Shown: positions 8,356 to 17,479 of the stretch, piece after piece | Layout: each line of letters begins with the position of its first letter | Position numbering within the stretch: position 1 is the stretch's first letter | DNA from: Pseudomonas grimontii | Lineage (GTDB): Bacteria; Pseudomonadota; Gammaproteobacteria; Pseudomonadales; Pseudomonadaceae | Assembly: GCF_007858185.1 (NCBI RefSeq) | Contig: NZ_VFES01000038.1 | Location: 1-37,725 of the forward strand | Direction of reading: 5' to 3' | Length of the DNA: 37,725 nt | The notes under the pieces: generated by a model | The model's input: the letters and a program-made list of their open reading frames with translations, nothing else | Told to the model about the DNA's origin: nothing | Databases searched by the model: none | Program-made: the position numbers and the translations under genes

Positions 8356-9468
8356 TTATCTGCTGTTGGCTTCACTGAGATTGTTGACAGAGCTGGCCCC
8401 GGTCCCGAGGACACTGGCCGTAGGCAGAAGCTGGCTGATCAAGCGGTTCCAGCGCGTCACGCCGGCCGGGCCGACATAGACAATATCCTGGGGTTGCAGG
8501 TCAAAACGAGTGGCCAATACCAGGGCCGAAGGCGACTCGGCATTAAGCTGGAACACTTTGGCCGGTTCGGTTTCCAAGTTGTCAGCGCCTCGAATCACAT
8601 ACACCGCGTTGCCATTCGAGGTGGTCTGGTTCAAGCCCCCCACCGTGCCCAATGCATCGGACAGGTTCATCGATTTACTCTTGAAGCTCAGCGCCCTGGG
8701 CTGGTTGACCTCACCCATGACATAGATCCGCTTCAGGTCGTTGTAAGGCAGGTACAACTGGTCGCCACCTTTGAGGTAGACCTTGTGCAGTTGCGAGTCC
8801 TGGCGATTGAGCGTGTCCAGATCAAGCGTGTACTCTCGACCGTCGCGCGTCAGGGTCAATCCGGCGAGGTCAGCATTCAGCGGGTCGACCCCTGCTGCTC
8901 CGATGGCTTCCACCACGCTGAGCGGATTGGTAGTGATCGACTGTTGACCCGCTCTTGCCACGGCACCAGAAATCACCACGGTCTGGCTGGCAAAGCGCAA
9001 TACGCTGACATCAACCTGAGGGCTTTCTACAAACTGTGACAAACGCTCGGAAATAAACGCCCGTAGCTCTTCGATAGTTTTACCAGCAGCCTGAACATTC
9101 CCGATATAGGGATAAAACAGCGTGCCATCCGGACGAACCAGACGACCGTTGGCGTCAAGTTGTTGTTGCGGCCCGGACGGTGCCGTCAATTCGGGGTGAT
9201 CCCAAACCGTAATAAACAACAAGTCATTGGCGCCGACGCGATAACCGCCCGGAACATAAGATAACAGCTCCGGGGCAATCGACTCACGAACTTGCAGAGC
9301 GGCATCCATGGCAATCAGTTTCGGCGTGATGGGTATAAGCTCCACCCGGCTACTCTCGGGAGAGCCGTCACGTGTCAGTTGACTGGTATCCATATGTTGG
9401 CCAGGTGAAAACATACAGCCGTGCAAGGAAATACTTGCCAGCATCACAACAGATAACCTACGAATCAT
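8356..9468 (-). CDS. wza: Wza-type polysaccharide export lipoprotein
   Basis: This is an outer-membrane export channel of the OPX family. The lipobox SLHGC puts the lipid on Cys18. The polysaccharide export (PES) domain starts near residue 75 with YRVGANDLLFITVWDHPEL. SLBB-like modules follow, for example TVVISGAVARAGQQSI and IYVMGEVNQPRALSF. The last 40 residues include VTRWNRLISQLLP, which fits the amphipathic helix that lines the outer-membrane exit in Wza. The 370-residue length is close to E. coli Wza (379). The ribosome binding site before ATG 9468 is weak. A strong hairpin lies between this gene and yjbE. Unusually, wza here is separated from wzb and wzc by the whole glycosyltransferase block. 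Confidence 0.92.
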   Translation of the reverse strand: MIRRLSVVMLASISLHGCMFSPGQHMDTSQLTRDGSPESSRVELIPITPKLIAMDAALQVRESIAPELLSYVPGGYRVGANDLLFITVWDHPELTAPSGPQQQLDANGRLVRPDGTLFYPYIGNVQAAGKTIEELRAFISERLSQFVESPQVDVSVLRFASQTVVISGAVARAGQQSITTNPLSVVEAIGAAGVDPLNADLAGLTLTRDGREYTLDLDTLNRQDSQLHKVYLKGGDQLYLPYNDLKRIYVMGEVNQPRALSFKSKSMNLSDALGTVGGLNQTTSNGNAVYVIRGADNLETEPAKVFQLNAESPSALVLATRFDLQPQDIVYVGPAGVTRWNRLISQLLPTASVLGTGASSVNNLSEANSR

Positions 9469-9503
9469 AATGGCACTACACTAGTCGAGGGCAAGTCCAA
9501 AAC

Positions 9504-9533
9504 AAGATCACCCAGAATGTTCTGAGTGATCTT
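9504..9533 (-). promoter_or_regulatory. intercistronic hairpin between yjbE and wza
   Basis: A near-perfect 30-base palindrome has arms AAGATCAC and GTGATCTT, with inner CAGAA/TTCTG pairing and one mismatch. On the coding (minus) strand it is followed by TTGTTTT, so it could be a partial terminator or an RNA-stabilising stem. Either would allow more of the small YjbE than of Wza to be made from one promoter. Confidence 0.6.
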
Positions 9534-9555
9534 GAACAACACACGTCACACGGGT

Positions 9556-9786
9556 TCAACGGGTACCAGTAGTTCCGGTGGTGCCCGTGGAGCCTGTGGT
9601 TCCGCCATTAGAACTACCACCAGAGTTTGATGCAGCCGCCACAGCGCCGACAACGGCAACCGATGCCAGCAGCGTTTCCCCGACGGTGACCGCCCCTACT
9701 ACAGGGGTACTCAAGCTCAGGGGCTCTTCAGCCAGCACTGCACTACTCATCAAAGCCAGCAAGCTGGCAGCAAACAGTTTCTTCAT
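9556..9786 (-). CDS. yjbE: YjbE-like small secreted protein
   Basis: A 76-residue protein with a clear signal peptide (MKKLFAASLLALMSSAVLA) and an Ala/Val-rich middle. Its tail is a low-complexity Gly/Ser/Thr run made of TGTTGTTGT-like steps. YjbE is the first gene of the E. coli yjbEFGH exopolysaccharide operon and has the same overall design: signal, short hydrophobic stretch, Gly/Ser/Thr-rich end. AAGGAG lies six bases before the ATG, the best ribosome binding site in this half of the cluster. With the hairpin downstream, this suggests high expression. Function is unknown. Confidence 0.75.
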   Translation of the reverse strand: MKKLFAASLLALMSSAVLAEEPLSLSTPVVGAVTVGETLLASVAVVGAVAAASNSGGSSNGGTTGSTGTTGTTGTR

Positions 9787-10248
9787 ATCAAACTCCTTCT
9801 CGACATCAACTCTTTATAAGACTTGATACTAAGAGGTCAGTTAATGGAACAGCGGGTGTACGGACTGAACTCCATCGAGCGAGCCAGGCCATGCGTTTGC
9901 CTCTTTGGGAGCATGGCATTTATAGGTGTTGCACGCCATATAGCGCATGTCACCCCGGCCCATAAGCAACGCGTTAGCAGCGATGGGGTAATTGACGATA
10001 ATTGGCGATTTTTTTACATATCCAGCGCAATAAGCGACATTTTTAACGCAAAGTGTTCAACTATGCGGCATTCGAGAAAAGCGCCAATTGTTATTATTCG
10101 TCAGGATGTTTTAAGACCGCTTATCTTGAAAGACTTCGTAGCACGGTTAGTGTCGGAAATATGCGACCTACAATAACGTTTGCCACCGAATACAGACGAT
10201 TAATAACAAAAATTAGAGTTTCGACGCCACTAGGGCGACTACAGAGGT
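9787..10248. other. 462-bp gap between rmlD and yjbE
   Basis: No convincing gene is present; the short open frames have no recognisable product. The first bases carry the yjbE ribosome binding site (AAGGAG on the minus strand, 9793-9798). The rest is A+T rich toward rmlD and is the likely site of a second promoter for the yjbE-wza-yjbFGH group. Just after rmlD a weak CGCC/GGCG stem followed by a T-rich stretch on the minus strand could be a leaky terminator. I could not assign -10/-35 or sigma-54 boxes. Confidence 0.5.
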
Positions 10249-11142
10249 TTAGATACTGGGGGGGGTGTTCCCCAGACTGTGCAGCACCTGCTGCAACTCC
10301 GCCTTCCAGCTCCGAGCGGCCAATCCAAAATCTCGTTCAAGAGCATGGCAACTCAGCACCGACCAACCAGGGCGCTTGGCCGGCGTCGGGAACTCGGCGG
10401 TGGTGATCGCCTTCAGAACCGGTTTTTTTTCAAGCAAACCCAGCAACCGCGCCTGACTGAAAATTTCATCGGCAAAGTCGTACCAGGTGCAAGCGGGAGC
10501 GCCGCTGTAGTGATACACACCCCACTTGAGCGTGCCTTCGCGTTGAAAAATCGTCGCTAGCGCCCACAGGGTCTCGGCAATACTGCCGGCGGAAGTCGGG
10601 CAGCCACGTTGATCCGCTACGACTGCCAGTTCATCCCGTTCACGTCCAAGGCGAAGCATGGTTTTAACAAAGTTGTTGCCATGAGCGCCAAAAACCCAAC
10701 TGGTTCGCAGAATCAAGTGGCGCGAACAATGTTGCTGCAGTCGCTGCTCCCCCGCCAGCTTGCTCAACCCATACACGCCTGCAGGTGCGGTGGCATCCCC
10801 GGGTTCGTAAGCAAACTCACTGTCGCCATCGAACACGTAATCAGTGGAAATGTGCAGCACTGCAATGCCCTGCGCTTCAGCCGCAAGCGCCAAGTGCGCA
10901 ACGCCATCGCAGTTCACCGCATAAGCGCGCTCGGTGTCACTCTCAGCCTTGTCTACAGCGGTATAGGCCGCCGCGTTAATCAACAACTGCGGCTTGGTTC
11001 GCGCCAAGACCTCTTGGACCTGAGCCCGATCACTGATGTCCAGATCGCCTGAACCATAGCCAACGACACTGAAACCAGAGGGGGCTCTAAGCAGCAACTC
11101 GCGACCGACCTGACCTTGTGCACCGGTGACGATAACCCGCAT
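10249..11142 (-). CDS. rmlD: dTDP-4-dehydrorhamnose reductase
   Basis: RmlD catalyses the last step of dTDP-L-rhamnose synthesis, the NAD(P)H reduction of dTDP-4-keto-L-rhamnose. The N-terminal Rossmann motif is VTGAQGQVGREL. The catalytic YGLSKLAGE (YxxxK) and the ISTDYVFDG segment are in the expected places. The length (297 residues) is normal. I start at ATG 11142 because GGAGAG lies five bases upstream; a GTG six bases earlier overlaps the rmlC stop but is too close to that site. The extreme 3' end has a run of eight C on the coding strand (10258-10265), only a few codons before the stop. Confidence 0.95.
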   Translation of the reverse strand: MRVIVTGAQGQVGRELLLRAPSGFSVVGYGSGDLDISDRAQVQEVLARTKPQLLINAAAYTAVDKAESDTERAYAVNCDGVAHLALAAEAQGIAVLHISTDYVFDGDSEFAYEPGDATAPAGVYGLSKLAGEQRLQQHCSRHLILRTSWVFGAHGNNFVKTMLRLGRERDELAVVADQRGCPTSAGSIAETLWALATIFQREGTLKWGVYHYSGAPACTWYDFADEIFSQARLLGLLEKKPVLKAITTAEFPTPAKRPGWSVLSCHALERDFGLAARSWKAELQQVLHSLGNTPPSI

Positions 11143-11144
11143 GG

Positions 11145-11684
11145 TCACTCTCCGCTCAGCACTGTGGTCAAGCGCGGATTGCGCTGATCTTTTTCCGAGA
11201 GCAGGGGCGAACTCAGAGGCCAGGCAATATCCAGATCAGGATCATTCCATAGAAGCCCCCCCTCGTCCTCCGGGTAATACAGATCGGTACACTTGTATTG
11301 AAAGTCGGCGGTATCACTCAACACACAGAAACCGTGGGCATACCCCGGCGGTATCCACAATTGAAGATGGGTTTCAGCGCTCAATTCGACAGCTACATGT
11401 TCACCGCACGTAGCAGATCCCGGGTTGATGTCCACGACCACATCGTATACTGCGCCTCGCGTTACTCGCACCAACTTTCCCTGAGGGCGGCTTCGCTGAA
11501 AATGCAACCCACGCAACACACCATGTTGGGAACGCGAGTGGTTGTCCTGCACGAACGGCTGCTCAATACCGATATCGCGATAACGCTGCTGCTGGTAGCT
11601 CTCAAGGAAGAACCCGCGGGCGTCGCCGTAGACTTTGGGTTCGATAATCAACACGCCAGGCAGCCTGGTTTTGATGACATTCAT
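11145..11684 (-). CDS. rmlC: dTDP-4-dehydrorhamnose 3,5-epimerase
   Basis: This enzyme converts dTDP-4-keto-6-deoxyglucose to dTDP-4-keto-L-rhamnose. The start is ATG 11684, which overlaps the rmlA stop as ATGA; the longer frame runs into rmlA. Family landmarks in the 179-residue protein are FLESYQ, FVQDNHSRSQHGVLRGLHFQ with the catalytic His, KLVRVTRGAVYDVVVDI, and IPPGYAHGFCVLSD. It forms an operon with rmlA and rmlD in the order B-A-C-D. Confidence 0.96.
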   Translation of the reverse strand: MNVIKTRLPGVLIIEPKVYGDARGFFLESYQQQRYRDIGIEQPFVQDNHSRSQHGVLRGLHFQRSRPQGKLVRVTRGAVYDVVVDINPGSATCGEHVAVELSAETHLQLWIPPGYAHGFCVLSDTADFQYKCTDLYYPEDEGGLLWNDPDLDIAWPLSSPLLSEKDQRNPRLTTVLSGE

Positions 11685-12559
11685 TTTGCGGGCTCCGAAG
11701 CGAGTACCTGTGCCAGGTATTGCCCATAACCGGTTTTGCATAAATCTGTGGCTTGTTTATCCAGTTGCGCTGCCGACAACCAACCCTGGCGATAGGCAAC
11801 TTCCTCAAGGCAGGCCACTTTCAGCCCCTGGCGCGCTTCAATGGTCTGAACGAAATGCCCGGCCTCCATCAATGAGTCATGGGTTCCAGTGTCCAGCCAA
11901 GCGAAACCACGCCCCAGTACGCTGACGTGTAAATCGCCGCGCTGCATGTAAGCGTTGTTCACGTCAGTGATTTCAAGCTCGCCACGAATCGAAGGTTTGA
12001 CTTGCCTGGCAATGTTCACGACGTCGTTATCGTAGAAATACAAACCCGTGACCGCATAGTTGGACTTGGGACGCTCAGGCTTCTCTTCGATCGTAATCGC
12101 TTTGCCGTCGCTGTCGAATTCGACCACGCCAAAACGCTCCGGGTCGCTGACGCGATAACCAAAGACGGTGGCGCCGGTCTTGCGCTGCGATGCTTCGCGC
12201 AACAACGCACTGAAGCCATAACCGTAGAAGATATTGTCGCCGAGAATCAGCGCCACATTGCTGTCGCCGATAAAACCCTCGCCGATGATGAAAGCCTGTG
12301 CCAAGCCATCGGGTGACGGCTGCTCTGCATAACTCAGGTTAATACCAAAAGCGGAACCATCACCCAGCAGGCCGCGGAAATTGGGTAAGTCTTGTGGGGT
12401 AGAGATAATCAGGATTTCACGAATACCCGCCAGCATTAAAACCGACAACGGATAATAGATCATCGGCTTATCGTAGACGGGCAGCAGTTGTTTGGAGACA
12501 CCACGGGTAATGGGGTGCAAGCGGGTGCCGGAGCCACCCGCGAGAATAATGCCTTTCAT
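11681..12559 (-). CDS. rmlA: glucose-1-phosphate thymidylyltransferase
   Basis: RmlA makes dTDP-glucose from glucose-1-P and dTTP, the first step to dTDP-rhamnose. The nucleotide-binding signature GGSGTRLHPITRGVSKQLLP is at residues 8-27. Other landmarks are LILGDNIFYG, EEKPERPKSNYAVTGLYFYD and FAWLDTGTHDSL. The 292-residue length is typical. AAAGGAAG precedes ATG 12559. It lies 50 bases after rmlB and overlaps rmlC by 4 bases. Confidence 0.97.
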   Translation of the reverse strand: MKGIILAGGSGTRLHPITRGVSKQLLPVYDKPMIYYPLSVLMLAGIREILIISTPQDLPNFRGLLGDGSAFGINLSYAEQPSPDGLAQAFIIGEGFIGDSNVALILGDNIFYGYGFSALLREASQRKTGATVFGYRVSDPERFGVVEFDSDGKAITIEEKPERPKSNYAVTGLYFYDNDVVNIARQVKPSIRGELEITDVNNAYMQRGDLHVSVLGRGFAWLDTGTHDSLMEAGHFVQTIEARQGLKVACLEEVAYRQGWLSAAQLDKQATDLCKTGYGQYLAQVLASEPAK

Positions 12560-12609
12560 GGAGTGCTTCCTTTGTAAGTGAGTCGAGGAATGGGCAGAAT
12601 TTGTCTATT

Positions 12610-13680
12610 TCAAGCGTTATGGCCCAAGCGCTCCGGCCGATACTGACCATTGAGTACGCGTTGCCACCATTGCTTATTTTGCAAATACCACTGAACAGTG
12701 TTTCGTATGCCACTTTCAAACGTTTCATGTGGCTGCCACCCCAACTCACGCTCAATCTTGCCGGCATCAATGGCATAACGACGGTCATGACCAGGCCGGT
12801 CTTTAACAAAGGTAATCAGATCACGATAATGTTCAACGCCGGCAGGCTTATCAGGGGCCAACTCTTCGAGTAGTTCGCACAGCGTTTCCACGACTTCAAT
12901 ATTGGTTTTCTCATTGTGGCCGCCGATGTTGTAAGTTTCGCCGATCTTGCCCCGGCAAAGGACCTCGCACAGCGCACGCGCATGATCTTCTACAAACAGC
13001 CAGTCACGAACCTGAGAACCATCACCATATATTGGCAACGGCTTGCCATGAATGGCATTCAGAATGACATGGGGTATCAGCTTTTCAGGGAAGTGATAAG
13101 GACCGTAGTTATTTGAACAATTGGTTACCAGCACGGGTACGCCGTAAGTACGGTGCCAGGCCCGAACCAAATGGTCCGAACTGGCCTTGGACGCTGAATA
13201 GGGTGAGCTGGGTGCATAAGGCGTGGACTCAGTGAACAGGCTATTGGGACCTTCCAGGTCGCCATAGACTTCATCTGTCGAAACATGATGGAAGCGAAAC
13301 TGGGTTTTAGTGTCAGGCGCCAGCCCGCTCCAGTAACGTCGGACCGCTTCAAGCAAGGTGTAGGTGCCGACAATGTTGGTCTGGATAAAGTCAACGGGAC
13401 CATCAATGGAACGATCAACGTGGGATTCCGCCGCCAGATGCATCACCGCATCCGGGCGAAACATCCTGAAGATTTCGTCAAGTGCCAGACCATCACAGAT
13501 ATCGACTTTAAAGAAGTGATAGCGCGAAGAGTCTTCGACACTGGACAGCGAATCGGGATTACCCGCGTAAGTTAGTTTGTCGAGATTCGCGACTCTACAA
13601 GTGGTTTCATTTATCAGGTGGCGTACCACTGCCGACCCAATGAAACCGGCCCCACCGGTAACGAGGATTTTTTTAAACAT
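12610..13680 (-). CDS. rmlB: dTDP-glucose 4,6-dehydratase
   Basis: The second dTDP-rhamnose enzyme, an extended short-chain dehydrogenase family protein of 356 residues. It has the NAD-binding motif VTGGAGFIGSAVVR, HLAAESHVDRSIDGP, the catalytic region VSTDEVYGDL, and YSASKASSDHLVRAW with the YxxxK pair. DWLFVEDHARA follows. AGGAA precedes ATG 13680. It is first of the four rml genes and follows the GMP/PMI gene after 75 bases. Confidence 0.97.
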   Translation of the reverse strand: MFKKILVTGGAGFIGSAVVRHLINETTCRVANLDKLTYAGNPDSLSSVEDSSRYHFFKVDICDGLALDEIFRMFRPDAVMHLAAESHVDRSIDGPVDFIQTNIVGTYTLLEAVRRYWSGLAPDTKTQFRFHHVSTDEVYGDLEGPNSLFTESTPYAPSSPYSASKASSDHLVRAWHRTYGVPVLVTNCSNNYGPYHFPEKLIPHVILNAIHGKPLPIYGDGSQVRDWLFVEDHARALCEVLCRGKIGETYNIGGHNEKTNIEVVETLCELLEELAPDKPAGVEHYRDLITFVKDRPGHDRRYAIDAGKIERELGWQPHETFESGIRNTVQWYLQNKQWWQRVLNGQYRPERLGHNA

Positions 13681-13755
13681 GAGTGGAGTTCCTGATGGTG
13701 AAATAAAACAGATCGGTACTTGGGACCCGCTATTGATTAGCGGATCACCAAACTT

Positions 13756-15162
13756 TCATGCCCGGCCATATTTATCTTCAAAGCGTACGATGTCGTTCTC
13801 ACCGAGATAGGAACCGGACTGTACTTCGATCAGTTCGAGGGGAATAACACCTGGATTCTCGAGCGCATGCACCTGACCAATAGGGATGTAAGTGGATTGG
13901 TTCTCGGTGACCAGGTAGGTTTTCTCCCCATTAGTCACTTTGGCCGTACCGCTCACGACTATCCAATGCTCCGCTCGGTGGTGATGCATCTGCACCGAGA
14001 GCTTCGCTCCCGGTTGCACAGTGATGCGCTTCACTTGATAGCGCTGGCCTTTATCTATCGAGTCATACATGCCCCACGGGCGATAGACTTCTCGATGGTT
14101 AACGTACTCGTGTCGGTCGGATTGTTTGAGCCGCTCGACGATTTTCTTTACGTCTTGTACCTGGTCCTTGTGCGCCACCAGGATCGCGTCATTGGTTTCA
14201 ACGATCACCAGATCCTCGACACCTACAGTTGCAATCAAGCGGCTATTGGCATGAACGTAAGTATTGAACGTGTTCTGCGCAAGCACATCACCTTTGAATA
14301 CGTTGCCCTCCGCATCTTTGGCGAAAGTATCGGAGAGTGCAGACCAAGATCCGATATCACTCCAGCCGGCATCCATCGCGACCATGACCGCCTCGTCGGT
14401 CCGTTCCATTACCGCATAGTCGATGGAGTCCTCGGGGCAAGCGGCAAACAGGGCTCGGTCGACGCGGGTAAAACTCGAATCCTGAGTGCCGTTTTTCAAG
14501 GCCTCAATGCAAACAGAGAGGATTTGCGGCCTGAATTTTTCCAGTTCCTCCAGATAGCGACTGGCGCGGAACAGGAACATACCGCTGTTCCAGAAGAACG
14601 CGTTGGCCAGTAAGTACTGCTCGGCCAAAACCAGGTCCGGTTTTTCGACAAAACGGGTCACATGAAAACCGCACTCTCCGACGCGTTCGCCCTTCTCGAT
14701 ATAGCCGTAACCCGTTTCCGGATAGGTGGGAACAACGCCGAAGGTAACTAACTTACCGTCCAGCGCCAGTGGAATTGCGGAACTGATGCTCGCTTGAAAA
14801 GCGCCGACATCCTTGATGGTATGATCGGCTGGCAAGATCAACAGCAGTGGGTCCTTGCCTCCAGCAGTGGCCTGCAACGCCGCCAGCGCCACTGCCGGCG
14901 CTGTATTCCGACCTACAGGTTCAAGCAATATATTGGCGTCCTCCAGTCCCAATTTACGCAGTTGTTCAGCAGCGAGAAAACGATGCTCTTCATTACAAAC
15001 AAGCCGGGGGGTGCGTATATCCAATCCCTCCAATCTCTGGATGGTTGCCTGAAGTAAAGAGAGGTCAGTATCAACTAACGACAAAAATTGCTTGGGATTT
15101 AATTGCCGTGAAAGTGGCCACAGGCGCGAGCCCATGCCTCCAGATAAAATAACCGGGATCAT
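13756..15162 (-). CDS. manC: mannose-1-phosphate guanylyltransferase / mannose-6-phosphate isomerase
   Basis: A bifunctional enzyme supplying GDP-mannose. The N-terminal nucleotidyltransferase part has ILSGGMGSRLWPLSR and NPKQF. The centre has FGVVPTYPETGYGYIEKG and FVEKPD. The C-terminal cupin isomerase part has QMHHHRAEHWIVVSGTAKV, whose His residues bind the metal, and YIPIGQVHALENPG. Its 468 residues are close to AlgA/WbpW/PslB of P. aeruginosa. GAGGTG precedes the ATG. It implies mannose, or a GDP-mannose-derived sugar, in the repeat unit. A phosphomannomutase is not in this window and is presumably AlgC elsewhere. Confidence 0.95.
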   Translation of the reverse strand: MIPVILSGGMGSRLWPLSRQLNPKQFLSLVDTDLSLLQATIQRLEGLDIRTPRLVCNEEHRFLAAEQLRKLGLEDANILLEPVGRNTAPAVALAALQATAGGKDPLLLILPADHTIKDVGAFQASISSAIPLALDGKLVTFGVVPTYPETGYGYIEKGERVGECGFHVTRFVEKPDLVLAEQYLLANAFFWNSGMFLFRASRYLEELEKFRPQILSVCIEALKNGTQDSSFTRVDRALFAACPEDSIDYAVMERTDEAVMVAMDAGWSDIGSWSALSDTFAKDAEGNVFKGDVLAQNTFNTYVHANSRLIATVGVEDLVIVETNDAILVAHKDQVQDVKKIVERLKQSDRHEYVNHREVYRPWGMYDSIDKGQRYQVKRITVQPGAKLSVQMHHHRAEHWIVVSGTAKVTNGEKTYLVTENQSTYIPIGQVHALENPGVIPLELIEVQSGSYLGENDIVRFEDKYGRA

Positions 15163-15215
15163 TTAACACCTCATCGAAAATTAAAAGGCAGGGTTAGAGC
15201 GAAGTGACCAGCGAC

Positions 15216-16322
15216 TTATAACGGATGCCATTCAATGAAAAGCTGCTCATAGGCACCCAATACCTTCTGCCATTTGAAACACTGGGCAAACCTTGTCGCA
15301 CCGGCATGTGTTAACAACGAATGGCTTTGCTGATCTTCCAATAAATCACTCAGTAATCGAGAAAGAGACGGGGAATCAGAAAAGTACGCGGCGCCCTCAC
15401 CTACTACCCAGCGGTTGAACGGATTGTCATGAGCAATGATTGCACAACCAGCACCCAACGCCTCGACCAGAGAGGGGTTGGTTCCGCCGACACGATGTCC
15501 GTGTAAATAGAAACGACTGAAATATCTCAGCGCCTGAACGACCTTTGCATCGTAGATGGCACCTGGAAATAACACTTCGTTGCTGGCAGCATCCATAACT
15601 TTCTTATGGTACTCATTGGTAGTGGGAGTAAAATTTCCAAGCACCACAAGCTTGTGCTTTCTGACCGTAGAACTGAACGCCAGGACCATTTCATAAAAAG
15701 AGTTCTCCGGCTCGGGCCTGGCGATGATAATGGAGAAGTTATTCGGCTCAAGTGCGAAATCACTCAATACCTCAGCGGAGGCTGACGTGACTTCATCGCC
15801 TCCGTAGGGAATCATAGTTATCTTTTCAGCACTGACGCGCGTAGTAAGATGCTCCTTAATTTTCGGGTGATCCGCTACAAGATGATTACCGATCCAGCAA
15901 GCGGCTCTTTCATTCAACCAGAACCACGTCTTGGCGATGACTCCCCACTTCTCTCGACGCCATTCGATGCCGTCCATATTAATTATATTAACCTGGCCTT
16001 TCAGTCGCTGAAAAATATTGAAAATAGCCGTGTTATAGCCTAGCGTCAGAAACAGGCCGCGCTCACCCAGTGCATGCCACACCGCTTTAAAATCAAATAT
16101 AACGGTGCCCAGTGCGCCCTCCCTGGAGACCGGAATATGAACACGACGTATACCGTTCCAGTCTGTTTCAGTGACCGCACCACTGCCGCTTTCCTGGCAG
16201 TAAACGGTTACCCTCCAGTCTTTAGCCTTCAAATAGACGGCTAACTTTTCGGCAAATGTCTCGAAACCTCCGTGTTGCGCCGGAATACCTCTTATGCCAA
16301 GAACCAGCAAATGCCTATTCAT
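15216..16322 (-). CDS. glycosyltransferase, DUF1972/GT4 (rhamnosyltransferase-like)
   Basis: I start at ATG 16322 (product begins MNRHLLVLGIRGIPAQHGGF), which overlaps the previous gene by 8 bases; the longer frame extends into that gene. The N-terminus IRGIPAQHGGFETFAEKLA is the DUF1972 signature of rhamnosyltransferases such as WchF/Cps2T. The GT-B C-terminal half has VGGTNPSLVEALGAGCAIIA, the donor-binding Glu motif. It is about 368 residues and cytoplasmic or membrane-associated. With a full rml set next door, dTDP-rhamnose is the likely donor; this is inference from family and context. Confidence 0.85.
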   Translation of the reverse strand: MNRHLLVLGIRGIPAQHGGFETFAEKLAVYLKAKDWRVTVYCQESGSGAVTETDWNGIRRVHIPVSREGALGTVIFDFKAVWHALGERGLFLTLGYNTAIFNIFQRLKGQVNIINMDGIEWRREKWGVIAKTWFWLNERAACWIGNHLVADHPKIKEHLTTRVSAEKITMIPYGGDEVTSASAEVLSDFALEPNNFSIIIARPEPENSFYEMVLAFSSTVRKHKLVVLGNFTPTTNEYHKKVMDAASNEVLFPGAIYDAKVVQALRYFSRFYLHGHRVGGTNPSLVEALGAGCAIIAHDNPFNRWVVGEGAAYFSDSPSLSRLLSDLLEDQQSHSLLTHAGATRFAQCFKWQKVLGAYEQLFIEWHPL

Positions 16323-17460
16323 AGTTTTCAAACACCTTAATATGCTGACGAGCCACACGCTTCCAATCATGTTTTTTTAGCATTGTGGCGTGGGCGTTCT
16401 GCGAAATTTGCTGTGCAGTACTTGAACCCAGGGCCATGACTATTTGCTGTGCCAAATCTTCCGGGTTATCCGTTTCAAACAAAAAACCATTTTTATATTC
16501 GTCTACGACCTCCGCCATCGGTGGCAAACGTGAAGACACAGTGATACAGCCATACGACATGGCCATAAGCAGCACTCCACTTTGGTAGATCTTCTTGTAG
16601 GGCAAGACCACAATATTGGCGGCAGAATAATAAAAGTCGACGTCCTCATCCTTAATATATCGAATATGTTGAATAACGATATCAGAGATATTTTTCGACT
16701 TAATTAAGTGCTCATAGTCCTGAAAAGAGTCCTTCCACACCTTACCGGCAATCAATAGCACAGCATCGGGTTCACGCTTGGAAACGATCTCCATTGCTCC
16801 CAACAGCACGTCGAGTCCCTTAACTTTTTTGATCTGACCAAAAAACAGTATGATCTTTTTATCCTCAGGTAATACCAAGCGACGACGAGAGACGAGGAGC
16901 CCCCGTCGATTCACGAAGGGAAGATAATTACCATGTGGAATAACGGATATTTTCCGCTTTAGACCTTGCGCAGAGATTACCCGCTGCAACTCTTGCCGCG
17001 AAAATTCGTTATGAACAATGAACTCCCGCGGTGCGCGTAATATAGAAGCATGGCTACGATTCAGAGACGTTCCTGAAAACGATTCAACATCATGGATTGT
17101 GGCAATAATTTTTATCCCACTCAGGCGCAACAAATGACACGTCATCAACTCCAGCAGTGAATATTGAAAGAAATGCAGGTGGCAGGTTTTCCCACCCTTT
17201 TTCTTTATATCAATAATCGACCTCACCAATGCAACGATGAAACGAGTAACCCTGACAAGCTTGTTAGACTTGCCATAAACGCCTTTAAAAAACTTATTTA
17301 TCGTGAAATTGCTTGAGCTTTGCTCTTGAGACTCAGGGCATGTATAAAGGTTGACGCAGGCATCATTCGAAACAAGCCCCTGCCCGAGGCCAGTGTTGTA
17401 ATAATTCATTCCCCCATGCCCGCCCACTGGTTCAATTATGAAGTAGTCCAAATGCTTCAT
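16315..17460 (-). CDS. glycosyltransferase, family 4
   Basis: A 381-residue GT-B enzyme that adds one sugar to the lipid-linked repeat unit. The N-terminus has the glycine-rich acceptor loop PVGGHGGMNYYNTGLGQGL. The C-terminal domain has KKIILFFGQIKKVKGLDVLL, VLPYKKIYQSGVLLMAMSYG and ETDNPEDLAQQI, typical of GT4. GAGGGA precedes ATG 17460. It overlaps the next glycosyltransferase. Donor and linkage cannot be read from sequence; mannose or glucose are plausible. Confidence 0.85.
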   Translation of the reverse strand: MKHLDYFIIEPVGGHGGMNYYNTGLGQGLVSNDACVNLYTCPESQEQSSSNFTINKFFKGVYGKSNKLVRVTRFIVALVRSIIDIKKKGGKTCHLHFFQYSLLELMTCHLLRLSGIKIIATIHDVESFSGTSLNRSHASILRAPREFIVHNEFSRQELQRVISAQGLKRKISVIPHGNYLPFVNRRGLLVSRRRLVLPEDKKIILFFGQIKKVKGLDVLLGAMEIVSKREPDAVLLIAGKVWKDSFQDYEHLIKSKNISDIVIQHIRYIKDEDVDFYYSAANIVVLPYKKIYQSGVLLMAMSYGCITVSSRLPPMAEVVDEYKNGFLFETDNPEDLAQQIVMALGSSTAQQISQNAHATMLKKHDWKRVARQHIKVFENYE

Positions 17461-17479
17461 GAGCTATTCCCTCACCCGC

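Noticed and set aside
10258..10265. C8 run in rmlD as a phase-variation switch
   Set aside because: It lies a few codons before the stop, so slippage would change only the last residues. Kept only as part of the general G/C-run observation.
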